A DNA stretch of 10,868 nt from an uncultured Clostridia bacterium (GCA_946410395.1 CAMKAE010000057.1:1-10868), one strand, 5' to 3'. Numbered from the stretch's first letter, positions 1-8,914 are shown. Made by a program: numbers and translations. The notes: generated from the letters alone by a model not told the origin.

Positions 1-2
1 TT

Positions 3-61
3 CGCGGTCTGCGGACCGCGACCAGGGCTTTCCGATCGCCCTGGACCTTCGGCGCATGCCG
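3..61. repeat. Three consecutive short inverted repeats
   Basis: Three perfect short palindromic hairpins lie end to end. The first has 7-bp arms at 3-9 and 14-20 (CGCGGTC / GACCGCG). The second has 7-bp arms at 22-28 and 38-44 (CCAGGGC / GCCCTGG). The third has 4-bp arms at 50-53 and 58-61. No T-tract follows any of them on either strand, so they do not look like simple terminators. No reading frame here has a convincing start with a ribosome site: a minus-strand ATG at 57-55 opens towards the window edge but lacks a Shine-Dalgarno sequence. The block may be the edge of a structured RNA, an intergenic repeat, or part of a gene cut by the window. The sequence alone does not decide. Confidence 0.45.
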
Positions 62-107
62 TTACTTGATTTGTACTTCTTACTTGAGAAAAGTATGAGA
101 AAGAACC

Positions 108-143
108 AAAAAAGCTGCTGCAGATTCTGTTTCTGCAGCAGCT
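108..143 (-). terminator. Rho-independent terminator of the opp operon
   Basis: On the minus strand, an 11-bp perfect stem AGCTGCTGCAG / CTGCAGCAGCT (arms at 143-133 and 123-113) encloses a 9-nt loop and runs directly into six T residues (113-108, the first of them within the stem). It lies about 60 nt after the stop codon of the 58-residue downstream gene, where the operon would be expected to end. The T-tract is on the minus side, so it ends the leftward operon. This is the clearest terminator in the window. Confidence 0.9.
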
Positions 144-202
144 CCAGGATGAACCGTTATACCCATGGGCTTTGTGCGCGTTGCCGTGCTCTCCGCCGCA
201 CC

Positions 203-379
203 TTACCACAAGCCGCCGAAGAGCAGCACCGTGACGCCTACGATCAGCAGGATGATCAGCAGGCAGGGGAGGCCGATGGTCAGCAGGCCGGAGGTGAACA
301 GGGCGAACATGTCCCGCTTTTCCAGGGGCAGGTCCTCCTGGTCTGTCAATTCCTGCCGGTCCTTTTCGGAGTCACGCAT
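203..379 (-). CDS. Small single-span membrane protein, 58 aa, coupled to oppF
   Basis: The ATG at 379-377 shares its A with the TGA stop of oppF (TGATG), a classic arrangement for translational coupling, and the frame ends with TAA at 205-203. The protein begins with a highly charged stretch (MRDSEKDRQELTDQEDLP, about residues 1-23). A hydrophobic segment follows at about residues 26-56, rich in Leu, Ile, Val and Gly (for example CLLIILLIVGVTVLLF), and the protein ends in GGLW. This predicts one membrane helix, or possibly a hairpin, with a cytoplasmic acidic/basic N-terminus. I do not recognise a family. Its place between oppF and the operon terminator, together with the coupling, suggests a small accessory subunit of the importer, but that is inference. 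It was found by reading the minus strand after oppF. Coding potential is supported by the overlap, the amphipathic-to-hydrophobic organisation and a codon choice like that of its neighbours. Confidence 0.75.
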   Translation of the reverse strand: MRDSEKDRQELTDQEDLPLEKRDMFALFTSGLLTIGLPCLLIILLIVGVTVLLFGGLW

Positions 380-1972
380 CAGGAAACCTCTTTCTTGGAC
401 GACTGCTCATTCGCAGCTTTGTGGATGTCGAAGAGGTAGTCGCCGTTCTCGCTCAGCTTGCGCTCGGGGTAATGGCAGGCGCAGAAGTGATTGGGCTCGA
501 TCTCCGTAAGCGGCGGCGCGACCCTGCGGCACTTCTCCGTGGCCATGAAGCAGCGGGTGCAGAACTTGCATCCGGGGGGCGGATTGACGGGGCTGGGGAT
601 GTTGCCCTCCAGGATGATGCGATCCTTGTCGGCGGAGTTGGGGTCCGTGGTGGGGATGGAGGAGAGCAGCGCCACCGTGTAGGGGTGCCGCGGATCGTCG
701 AAGATGGTCTTCTTGTCCGCCAGCTCCACGATGTTGCCCAGGTACATGACGGCGATGCGGTCGGAGATGAACTTGACCACCGACAGGTCGTGAGAGATGA
801 ACATGTAGGTCAGGTGCTGCTTTTCCTTCAGCTCCTGCAGCAGGTTGATGATCTGGGACTGGATGGACACGTCCAGGGCGGACACGCACTCGTCACAGAC
901 CACGAACTTGGGCTGCACGGCCAGGGCGCGCGCGATGCAGATGCGCTGGCGCTGACCGCCGGAGAACTGGTGCGGATAGCGGTGGAGCATGTACTCCTGC
1001 AGGCCGCACTTCTCCATGGTGTCCACGATGTATTCGCGGAGCTTGGGGGAGCCGTGGCGGAAGAAGTGGTGGGTGACCAGGCCTTCCTCGATGATCTGGC
1101 CCACGGTGAAGCGCGGGTTCAGGCTGGAGTAGGGGTCCTGGAAGATGATCTGCATGTCCTTGCGCAGGGCGCGCATTTCCTTGGTCTTCAGCCGGGCCAG
1201 GTCCACGCCGTTGTCCCGCATCTCCTCATATTTGGCGAACTCCGGATCCTGGCTGTACTTGGCCCTGACCTGATCCAGGCGGGCGTTTGTTTCGGCCACG
1301 GCGGCGTCGGCGGCCGCGATCTGGCTGTCCAGCGCGTCGCGCTTTGCGCCGAACTTGTCCATCTTCGCCTTGGCACTGCTGGCTTTGCGCGCCGCGTCGC
1401 CGGCGCTGAGCAGATGCTCATAGTGCTCATAGCCCAGGTTAATCTTCTTGCGCTTTTCCAGCAGACGGTTGCGGCTCTTGTTCTGCTCATACAGCCGGAG
1501 CAGCAGCGCGATGCCTTCGGCGTCCTCTTTCACATAGAAGCCGCCCAGGATCTTCACGATGTTGCTCAGCGCGGTCTGCTCCTCGCACTGGGCGATGTTG
1601 CAGTCCTGCAGCAGGTAGAAGTCGGCGCCGTCTTCGCCGCCGGCAGCTTTCACCTTGGCCTCCAGGTCCCGGGCCTTGGCGCTGGCCTTGGAGAGCTTGG
1701 CGCGGTAGCGGCCGGTGCGCTTCAGGGTGTCGCGCACATAACCGGGCGTCAGGTCGTCCAGCGTGGAGCCGTAATAGAGCGTGCAGCCGGCGGTCTGCGG
1801 ATACAGCTGCAGCAGCACGCGGCCCAGCGTGGACTTGCCGCAGCCGGACTCGCCCACAACGCCCAGGGTCTCGCCCTCGTAGATGTCGATGGAGATGTCC
1901 TCGTTGGCACGCACGTACAGGCGCTTGCGCTGGAAGATGGAGGTTTTGGCCACCGGGAAGTATTTTTTCAGA

Positions 1973-2986
<1,014 letters not shown>

Positions 2987-3001
2987 ATCTTCATTCCCTC
3001 C

Positions 3002-5038
3002 TTATTTGTCGTTGGTGGACTTGGGATCCATCACGTCGCGCAGTGTGTCGCCGATGGTGTTGATGCAGATGGTGGTCAGGATCAGGATCACCGAGGTGAA
3101 AATCCACTGCCAGGGGAAGTTGATGGCGGCCACGGCGTCGCTGGCGCGGGAGAGCATGTTGCCCCAGCTGGGCCGCGGATAGATGACGCCGAAGCCCAGG
3201 AAGGACAGCGAGGTCTCAGTCTGCATGGAAGCCGCGAAGCTCAGGGTCATGTTCACCAGGATGACGGAGATGATGTTGGGCAGGATGTGGCTGAAGGCGA
3301 TGCGGCGCGTCTTGACGCCCATGGCCTGGGCGGCGGTGACGTATTCCGCTTCGCGGGCCACCAGCACCTGGGCACGGGTGACGTAGGCAAAGCCCGGCCA
3401 GCCCAGCACACCCAGAATCACCATGATCATATACAGCTTTGCGTCCTCGCTGATGGGCGCCTGGGCCAGGAGGGAGCTGAGGATCAGCAGGAACGGATAG
3501 AGCGGGATGGAGGAGAAGACCTCCGCCACACGCATCAGGAAGATGTCCACCGCGCCGCCCAGGAAGCCGGACAGCAGGCCGATGCTCACGCCGATGATGA
3601 TCTCGATGATGACGGCCACCGCGCCGACGGTCATTGTGACGCGGCCGCCGGCGATCACGCGCTCAGCGATGTTGGCGCCCGCCTCATCCGTGCCGAAGAG
3701 GAAGTGGCTCAGACCCCAGGTCTTCAGGAGCTTGCCGTTGGCGTCCACCGCATAGTTCTGGAAAGCGCCGGTATAGATCTTGGCCGCGCCCTCAAGAGCA
3801 GGCGCCGAGGCCTGATAGTAGTGGTCGCCGCCGAAGGAATACACATGGCCGAGGTTGGTCACGCCGGAATAGTGGTAGTTGCCGCCCTCGATGTCGATGA
3901 AGTATTCGCCGTCCTCCAGCACGGGTACTTCCACGTTGTCATCCTTGAAGTCGCCGCTGAGCGCGATGCTGCCGTCGTCGAGCAGGAGGCAGATGCTGGA
4001 CTGGGTGGCGCGGATCTCGGTGATCTTCCGTTCGCCCAGGAACGTGCTCAAATCGGTGCCTTCGCCGGAAATACTGGTTCTCGCGGCGCCGAACAGGCCG
4101 GAGCCGGCACGGTTCTTCTTGCGCTTGGAAACCGCGCCAGTAGTGTTGATGGTGCTCTGGGTCTCGTCGATGGTGACGACCTTGCTCAGGGTAAAGTCGA
4201 TATCGACGAAGCCCTTCTTGGGCTCACCTTCGCTGTTCGCGATGAAATTGATCATGTTGTCATAGGTCTTCATGTTGCCCCAGATGTAGAGGGTGCCGTC
4301 CTTCATCAGGATGGCGGAGGCCTGATAGCCCGAGGTGACCCGCTTGATCTGGCTGACGTCCAGGCGGCCGTAGTAGACGTCGTCCGGGACGTTGGCAATG
4401 TTGTCGTCCTGGATCAGGTTCTTATCAGCATCGTAGATGTCGTACTGGCCGAAGCGGTTGTTGCCCCAGCCGTAGAACTTGCCGTCCTCGCCGATGGCGA
4501 TGATGTGGTCAAAGCCGGCGGAGACGAAGGCGATTTTTGCGTCCCGCACTTCCTGGGGGATATCCTTCAGGTTGACGCCGGTGGCGTTGAACGAAGCAGC
4601 GCCCCAGACATAGACCTTGCCCTCCTGGGAGAGGCCGACGGTGAAGCCGGAGTAGCTGTCGATGGACTTGATCTGGTCCTTCATCTCGTTCGGGACGCTC
4701 ATCAGGTCAAAGGTCGGCGGCAGGTCCTTCAGCGTGGTCTCGGTGTAGGCGTCGTAGTACTTGTACATGAAGTGGGGGACGATGAAGACCACCAGGAACA
4801 TGGCCACCACCACGAACACCGAGAAGACCGCGAACTTGCGCTCCATGAAGCGGTTGAAGATCTGGCGGGTGGGGCTGACGATCAGCTCGGAGTCGTCCGG
4901 GACGCCGTTCTTGTAGGTGATTTCCCTGGCTTTTTCCGTGTTGCTGTTGATGTGGAACCACTTTTCTTCAAATTTCAGTCCGAAGATCGAGCGGACGAAC
5001 CAGCGGGCGAGCTTGCGGAAAATGTTTTCGTGTTTCAT
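3002..5038 (-). CDS. oppC: OppC-type permease with RCC1-type beta-propeller insert
   Basis: This is the second membrane channel subunit. At 678 residues it is about twice the usual 280-320. The start ATG at 5038 has AAAGGAGGG just upstream, overlapping the oppB stop. After a 68-residue cytoplasmic N-terminus comes TM1 (about 69-89). The canonical permease resumes at HFLFGTDEAG (446-455) and continues with several helices, the coupling EAA-type loop (EYVTAAQAMG, 565-574, to ILPN, 585-588) and a normal C-terminus. Between these, residues about 117-443 hold repeats of the RCC1 type, each roughly I..I..G......L..DG.vy.WG: about 122-146 (ending VYVWG), 169-192 (FYGWGN), 231-255 (LYIWGN), a degenerate one at 278-302, 339-362, 379-404 (VYSFGG) and 419-442 (LLKTWG). 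Seven units suggest a complete seven-bladed propeller. By topology it lies outside the membrane, in the first extracellular loop, where the binding protein docks. A basic loop (SKRKKNR, 304-310) interrupts it. The propeller's role is unknown. Confidence 0.93.
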   Translation of the reverse strand: MKHENIFRKLARWFVRSIFGLKFEEKWFHINSNTEKAREITYKNGVPDDSELIVSPTRQIFNRFMERKFAVFSVFVVVAMFLVVFIVPHFMYKYYDAYTETTLKDLPPTFDLMSVPNEMKDQIKSIDSYSGFTVGLSQEGKVYVWGAASFNATGVNLKDIPQEVRDAKIAFVSAGFDHIIAIGEDGKFYGWGNNRFGQYDIYDADKNLIQDDNIANVPDDVYYGRLDVSQIKRVTSGYQASAILMKDGTLYIWGNMKTYDNMINFIANSEGEPKKGFVDIDFTLSKVVTIDETQSTINTTGAVSKRKKNRAGSGLFGAARTSISGEGTDLSTFLGERKITEIRATQSSICLLLDDGSIALSGDFKDDNVEVPVLEDGEYFIDIEGGNYHYSGVTNLGHVYSFGGDHYYQASAPALEGAAKIYTGAFQNYAVDANGKLLKTWGLSHFLFGTDEAGANIAERVIAGGRVTMTVGAVAVIIEIIIGVSIGLLSGFLGGAVDIFLMRVAEVFSSIPLYPFLLILSSLLAQAPISEDAKLYMIMVILGVLGWPGFAYVTRAQVLVAREAEYVTAAQAMGVKTRRIAFSHILPNIISVILVNMTLSFAASMQTETSLSFLGFGVIYPRPSWGNMLSRASDAVAAINFPWQWIFTSVILILTTICINTIGDTLRDVMDPKSTNDK

Positions 5039-5053
5039 GCGCTGATCCCTCCT

Positions 5054-6367
5054 TTACTTGCTGATGCGGACGCGGGGGTCGACGATGCCGTAGCACAGGT
5101 CGATCACCAGGTTGGAGAAGAGGCCGATAAAGGTATAGATGACTTCGAGGAACATGATCATATCGTAGTCAGCCCGCCGTACGGCCGTGAGGAAGAGCAG
5201 GCCCATGCCCTTGAAGCCGAACATCTGCTCGAGAATCATGGCGCCGGAGATGGTGCCGAAGAAACCGCCGACGATGATCGCGACCATGGGGACCAGGGCG
5301 TTACGCCAGGCGTGGCTGTAGATGACAACTTTTTCGGAGAGGCCCTTGGCGCGTGCGGTGCGGATGCAGTCCAGGTTCAGGGCGTCGATCATCGAGGCGC
5401 GGGTGATGCGCGTGATCGAGGCCAGGGAGCCAAAGGTCAGGCAGATGGTCGGCAGGGCCACGTGCCAGAGCAGGTCCAGCACATAGCGGAAACCGGTATA
5501 GTTTGCACCCGGGGTCAGCATGCCGCTGACCGGGAACCATCCGAGGATGGAACAGAAGAACACGATGAAGATGATGTAGATGATGAAGCTGGGCGTGGAG
5601 AAGCCGATCAGCGTGAAGATCTGGGTGAAACGGTCAAAGCGGGAGCCCTTCTTCACCGCGCATTTGATGCCCAGCGGGATCGTGATGGCCAGCACCGCGA
5701 TCTCGGTGAACAAGCCGATCAGGAAAGAGTTGCGCATGTGTGCCGGCACAACCTCCACAACTGGCTTGCCGTGGTCATAGGAATAGCCGAAGTCGCCCTC
5801 AAAAATGCCGGAAGGCACGCGCTTGCAGTTGACAGCCTCCAGGATAAAGGTGATATCCAGACGGCCGTTGGGATCGCGCAGCGTCTTGAGCTCCTCCTGA
5901 GCGGCCTGGAACTCATCGCTCGCGATGAACGCGTCCAGCTCCTGCTCGTTGGCCAGGGTCTTGTAAGCGGACAGGTCGTGTGCCCGCTTGACGACCACAG
6001 GAAAACCGCCCACCTGCTGCACAAACTTAAGGCAAGTTGCTCTGTTCTCGGCGTTGTCGCGAATGATCTGGAACTGGCTGGAAGACTGCGTCGTATACTT
6101 GGACGAAAGGCCCAGCCAGCGCAGGTACAGGACCACGACATTCTGCGTGTCCGTGCCGTAGAGGCGCTGGTACTTCAGATACAGCTCATCTTTTCTGATC
6201 TCCTGCTGCGCAGGCGTAAGGCCGCCTCTGAGCTGTTTGATCTCCGCGTCCGCATCGGTGTACGCGCGGTTGGCCGGCATCAGCTGATACAGCGAGAACA
6301 GCACAAAGGTCAGCAGAAAGAAGACAAGGATCATGTAAAGCAATCTTCTTGCGATATATCTTGCCAT
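5054..6367 (-). CDS. oppB: OppB-type permease with enlarged first extracellular loop
   Basis: This is the first membrane channel subunit of the importer, 437 residues from the chosen ATG at 6367. That ATG is preceded by AAGGAG at 9-nt spacing and gives the typical N-terminus MARYIARRLLYMIL. A GTG at 6400 or ATG at 6397 in the same frame would add 11 or 10 residues but has no ribosome site. TM1 spans about 10-30. The usual loop elements TPAQQEIRKDELYLKYQRLYG (about 51-71, written here as a boundary), YLRWLG (81-86) and EGDFGYS (190-196) are all recognisable, but about 100 residues (87-188) separate the last two where the family normally has fewer than ten. The insert is mixed alpha/beta in character with two cysteines (C112, C181). 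The rest is canonical: helices from about 213 and an EAA-type coupling loop (ARAKGLSEKVVIYSHAWRN, 338-356, then ALVP). Usual length is 305-340. The gene ends TAA at 5056-5054, inside the oppC ribosome site. Confidence 0.94.
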   Translation of the reverse strand: MARYIARRLLYMILVFFLLTFVLFSLYQLMPANRAYTDADAEIKQLRGGLTPAQQEIRKDELYLKYQRLYGTDTQNVVVLYLRWLGLSSKYTTQSSSQFQIIRDNAENRATCLKFVQQVGGFPVVVKRAHDLSAYKTLANEQELDAFIASDEFQAAQEELKTLRDPNGRLDITFILEAVNCKRVPSGIFEGDFGYSYDHGKPVVEVVPAHMRNSFLIGLFTEIAVLAITIPLGIKCAVKKGSRFDRFTQIFTLIGFSTPSFIIYIIFIVFFCSILGWFPVSGMLTPGANYTGFRYVLDLLWHVALPTICLTFGSLASITRITRASMIDALNLDCIRTARAKGLSEKVVIYSHAWRNALVPMVAIIVGGFFGTISGAMILEQMFGFKGMGLLFLTAVRRADYDMIMFLEVIYTFIGLFSNLVIDLCYGIVDPRVRISK

Positions 6368-6431
6368 GGGGGGCGACTCCTTCAGAGCAGTGTCCATCAC
6401 CGGCGCGACAGCCGGCTATGGCAGATACAGG

Positions 6432-6463
6432 CAGGCCGTCCCCCTTGCGGAGAGGGCGGCCTG
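6432..6463 (-). promoter_or_regulatory. Second intergenic hairpin, oppA-oppB
   Basis: The outer arms CAGGCCG (6432-6438) and CGGCCTG (6457-6463) are perfectly complementary. On the minus transcript the inner part also pairs (CCCUCU with AGGGGG, including one G-U pair), leaving a CCGCA loop and one bulged A. No T-tract follows, so this is not a standard terminator. With the neighbouring hairpin at 6474-6504 it forms a tandem structure in the 186-nt gap between the binding-protein gene and the permease genes, possibly a block to 3' exonucleases. Confidence 0.6.
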
Positions 6464-6469
6464 TCTGTG

Positions 6470-6504
6470 AAAATGCATCCGGCGGCAATGTGCCGCCGGA
6501 TGCA
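6470..6504 (-). terminator. Partial terminator / mRNA-stabilising hairpin after oppA
   Basis: A 14-bp perfect stem (arms 6504-6491 and 6487-6474, with sequence TGCATCCGGCGGCA on the minus strand) encloses a 3-nt loop and is followed on the minus strand by only four T residues (6473-6470). It begins 50 nt after the oppA stop codon. The short U-tract suggests incomplete termination, or protection of the oppA message. Either would yield more binding protein than permease, a usual need of such importers. This is a structural reading; read-through was not measured. Confidence 0.7.
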
Positions 6505-6553
6505 GTCACATGGTTTGGTTCCGATTGGCTTGCTTTACCGGAATCGCTTCCGA

Positions 6554-8773
6554 TTATTCAGCTTCGGCGTTCAGCCACATGATGTCGGCATAATCCTTGA
6601 TGTAGTAGGAAGAATAGTCGTCATACATCGAAGGATCAACCGTCATGTTGTAGGAGTAGTCGTAAGCCGCGGAGTTGAAGCCGGTGGCGAAGTTGACCGC
6701 GCAGTACATGGGGGAGCCACTGTAGTAGCCGTAAGCAGCCTGCTGATACAGTTCGTCGAGCATCGGAGCAAAGTCGCCGATGGTGTTGTAGACCACCATG
6801 CCGGCCTTGGCGATGTTGGCGTTCTGACGGAAACCGGTCTGAAGCAGATCGGTGAACTCGTTGTCGGCGGTGCCGTACCAGTTGATCACCAGCGGCATGA
6901 GGTACACGCCGTTGACGAACTCGGTCTTGTAGGCGCCGTCCACAGACTTGTAGTTCTTGTCGTTCTCGTTGATGGCGTCAGCGGGAATGGCCTTGTAGCG
7001 GACACCCTCGCCGCTGTAGTCGGTGCCGTCAGCGTTGTACACCCAGCCGTCCTCAACCAGAACAGCGATGGCGTCGTCAGCGGAGGTGGCATAGTCGTCA
7101 AGCTCCATGCCCTGCTCCACGGCAGCCTTGTACATCCAGGAACCGGTGTAGTAGGGGCCGTTCACCACGCCGCCGTAGCCGCCGGTGAAGTCCTTGGCGA
7201 AGCGCGGACGATCCATGCACAGGGCGATGGCCTGACGCACAGAGGTGAACTGAGCGGGGCCGTAGTCGGCACGGAAGCCCAGCTTGCCGTAGCCGGCGCG
7301 GCTGTAGTGGGTGTAGACATAGGCGCCGTTGGACTCGTCAGCCAGCTTCAGGGCGTTGTCGGTATCAGCACCGCCGGTGATGGCAGCGATGACGTCCAGG
7401 CCGCCGGCCTTGAAGTCTTCGATCTGGGTCGCGGAAACCGCGCGGCGATAGATGATGGTCTCAATGTGGGGGGTCGCGCCCTCATAGTTGCCCTTGAAGT
7501 AGGGGTTCAGCTTCAGGGTCGCGGTGGAGTCGGTGTTGTCGAAGGACACCACGTAGTAGGGGCCGGACCAGGGATAAGCGGCATAGTTCTCAGCGCTGGT
7601 GTCCGTGCAGAGCTTGCGGATCGCGGCAGCCTGGATGTACTTGCCCTCTTCGTCCTTGGCATAGAACTCGTCGGACAGATAGCAGCCTTCGCCGTCATCG
7701 AAGATGTCCACGCCTTCGCCCAGGTAGGCGGCGACGGGCTCGGCGGAGAAGCCACCGTAGGTGATCTTGTAGAAGTAGTTGGCAAACTCGGCGGGGATGG
7801 TCACGGAGAAGGTGTAGTCGTCCAGCAGACGCAGGCCGGAGAACACCTTGGTGCCAGCCTCAGAGCCGGGGCCGGTGTAGAGCTGATACTCGCCCAGCCA
7901 GCCCTTCACGGTGCGGAAGCTGGACTCGCGGGAAGCAGCCTCGGTGTAGACCGGGGTGGCGCCCGCCATGGTGGCGGCCAGATAGTTCTTCGCGTTGACA
8001 GCGCTGCCATCGGAGAGCTTCAGGTCGTCGTAGATGGTGATGGTGTAGGTCAGGGAGCCGTCCTCATTGAAGGTTTCCTCATGAGCCTTCACGACGGTGT
8101 CGTTCCACTCGTAGCCGCCTTCCTTGGTGGTGGAGACGGTCTCCAGACCGGTGACCAGGTTGGCCACGTCGTTGTCGGAGGAGCCGGGAGAGCTCTTGCC
8201 GAAGGCGGGCACGCGGAACTGGCCGGAGAGCTCGGTGGAGGAGCCCAGGATGATGGAGTTGTCAGCCTTCTCGCTGCTCCAGTCGATCAGCGCGGAAGCG
8301 GGGTTCCAGAAGGGGTTGGTGGGATGCTCCTGCACGCCCTTGATCTGCGCGTTGTACAGGTCATAGTACTCGTTGCTGTACAGCGGCACTTCGGGGAGCA
8401 GATAATTCCAGCGGGTGATGTACAGTCTCCACCAGGCGGCGTAGACGTCATCCTCGGTCTCGTACTCGCCGGCGGGGGTGGTGTTGAAGACCATGGCCAT
8501 GGTCAGGAAGTCCAGACCAAGTTCATGTTCCACACCGTCCACGGTGATGTAACCGAAGCCGGTCTCTTCGTCCTCGCGGACGTCGGCAATGGTGATGTCC
8601 TTGCCGCAGTAGTCGTACAGGGACTCATAGTCCTTGCCGTACTCATAGTTGCCGAGGTTCATCACCTGGAACTCGGGCTGATCAGCGACGGCAGCGGCGT
8701 CGACATCAGCCAGCGCGCCAACGACGGAGACCATCATGGCCACGGCCATGAGCAGAGCCATCAGTTTCTTCAT
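6554..8773 (-). CDS. oppA: OppA-type solute-binding protein, unusual N-terminal region
   Basis: This is the extracellular solute-binding protein of the importer (family 5, peptide-type), 739 residues against the usual 520-600. ATG 8773 follows AAGGAGG with 8-nt spacing. Residues 1-22 form a Sec signal peptide (MKKLMALLMAVAMMVSVVGALA) with a plausible signal peptidase I site after ALA; no cysteine lies near it, so there is no lipobox. The family fold is recognisable from about residue 173 (SIILGSSTELSG), with LSDGSAVNAKNY (253-264), GPYYVVSFDN (404-413), NPYFKGN (423-429) and VRQAIALCMDR (512-522). Residues 30-172 precede the usual start. Part of them (YITRWNYLLPEVPLYSNEYY, about 118-137) resembles the segment normally found at the C-terminus of the family, while the C-terminus here stops early (IMWLNAEAE). 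The substrate cannot be read from the sequence; peptides are the default guess. The gene is separated from oppB by two strong hairpins. Confidence 0.93.
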   Translation of the reverse strand: MKKLMALLMAVAMMVSVVGALADVDAAAVADQPEFQVMNLGNYEYGKDYESLYDYCGKDITIADVREDEETGFGYITVDGVEHELGLDFLTMAMVFNTTPAGEYETEDDVYAAWWRLYITRWNYLLPEVPLYSNEYYDLYNAQIKGVQEHPTNPFWNPASALIDWSSEKADNSIILGSSTELSGQFRVPAFGKSSPGSSDNDVANLVTGLETVSTTKEGGYEWNDTVVKAHEETFNEDGSLTYTITIYDDLKLSDGSAVNAKNYLAATMAGATPVYTEAASRESSFRTVKGWLGEYQLYTGPGSEAGTKVFSGLRLLDDYTFSVTIPAEFANYFYKITYGGFSAEPVAAYLGEGVDIFDDGEGCYLSDEFYAKDEEGKYIQAAAIRKLCTDTSAENYAAYPWSGPYYVVSFDNTDSTATLKLNPYFKGNYEGATPHIETIIYRRAVSATQIEDFKAGGLDVIAAITGGADTDNALKLADESNGAYVYTHYSRAGYGKLGFRADYGPAQFTSVRQAIALCMDRPRFAKDFTGGYGGVVNGPYYTGSWMYKAAVEQGMELDDYATSADDAIAVLVEDGWVYNADGTDYSGEGVRYKAIPADAINENDKNYKSVDGAYKTEFVNGVYLMPLVINWYGTADNEFTDLLQTGFRQNANIAKAGMVVYNTIGDFAPMLDELYQQAAYGYYSGSPMYCAVNFATGFNSAAYDYSYNMTVDPSMYDDYSSYYIKDYADIMWLNAEAE

Positions 8774-8833
8774 CAGGTAACCCTCCTTGTTTTTTTGCGG
8801 ACAATGCCGCTATTCTCTGAACAGCAAACGCTG

Positions 8834-8882
8834 TGAGAGATCACTGTGTGGCCTCCCGGCTGACTCTCAAACCAATACCGGG
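8834..8882 (-). promoter_or_regulatory. Structured oppA leader with alternative hairpins
   Basis: The leader between the predicted promoter and the oppA start can fold in two incompatible ways. One stem pairs 8861-8869 with 8834-8843 (TGAGAGTCA with TGATCTCTCA, one bulged base) and encloses a small GCC-GGGA-GGC hairpin (8851-8860). The alternative pairs CCCGG (8882-8878 on the minus strand) with CCGGG (8859-8855), which conflicts with the first fold. A further small hairpin (ACAGC / GCTGT, 8821-8834) and a weak one (GCGG / CCGC, around 8798-8811) precede the ribosome site. I do not recognise a known riboswitch class. No terminator with a long T-tract is formed. Confidence 0.4.
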
Positions 8883-8914
8883 CAGGAATTGCTATATGAT
8901 GTTAGAACGGAATG

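Noticed and set aside
1..57. Possible minus-strand gene start at ATG 57-55
   Set aside because: There is no ribosome site, the following residues are mostly basic without a recognisable family, and only 19 codons are visible before the edge.
56..509. Plus-strand frames of 114-127 codons at the left end
   Set aside because: They overlap the terminator, the 58-residue gene and the oppF end on the other strand. Gln/Glu/Asp-rich runs reflect antisense of hydrophobic codons.
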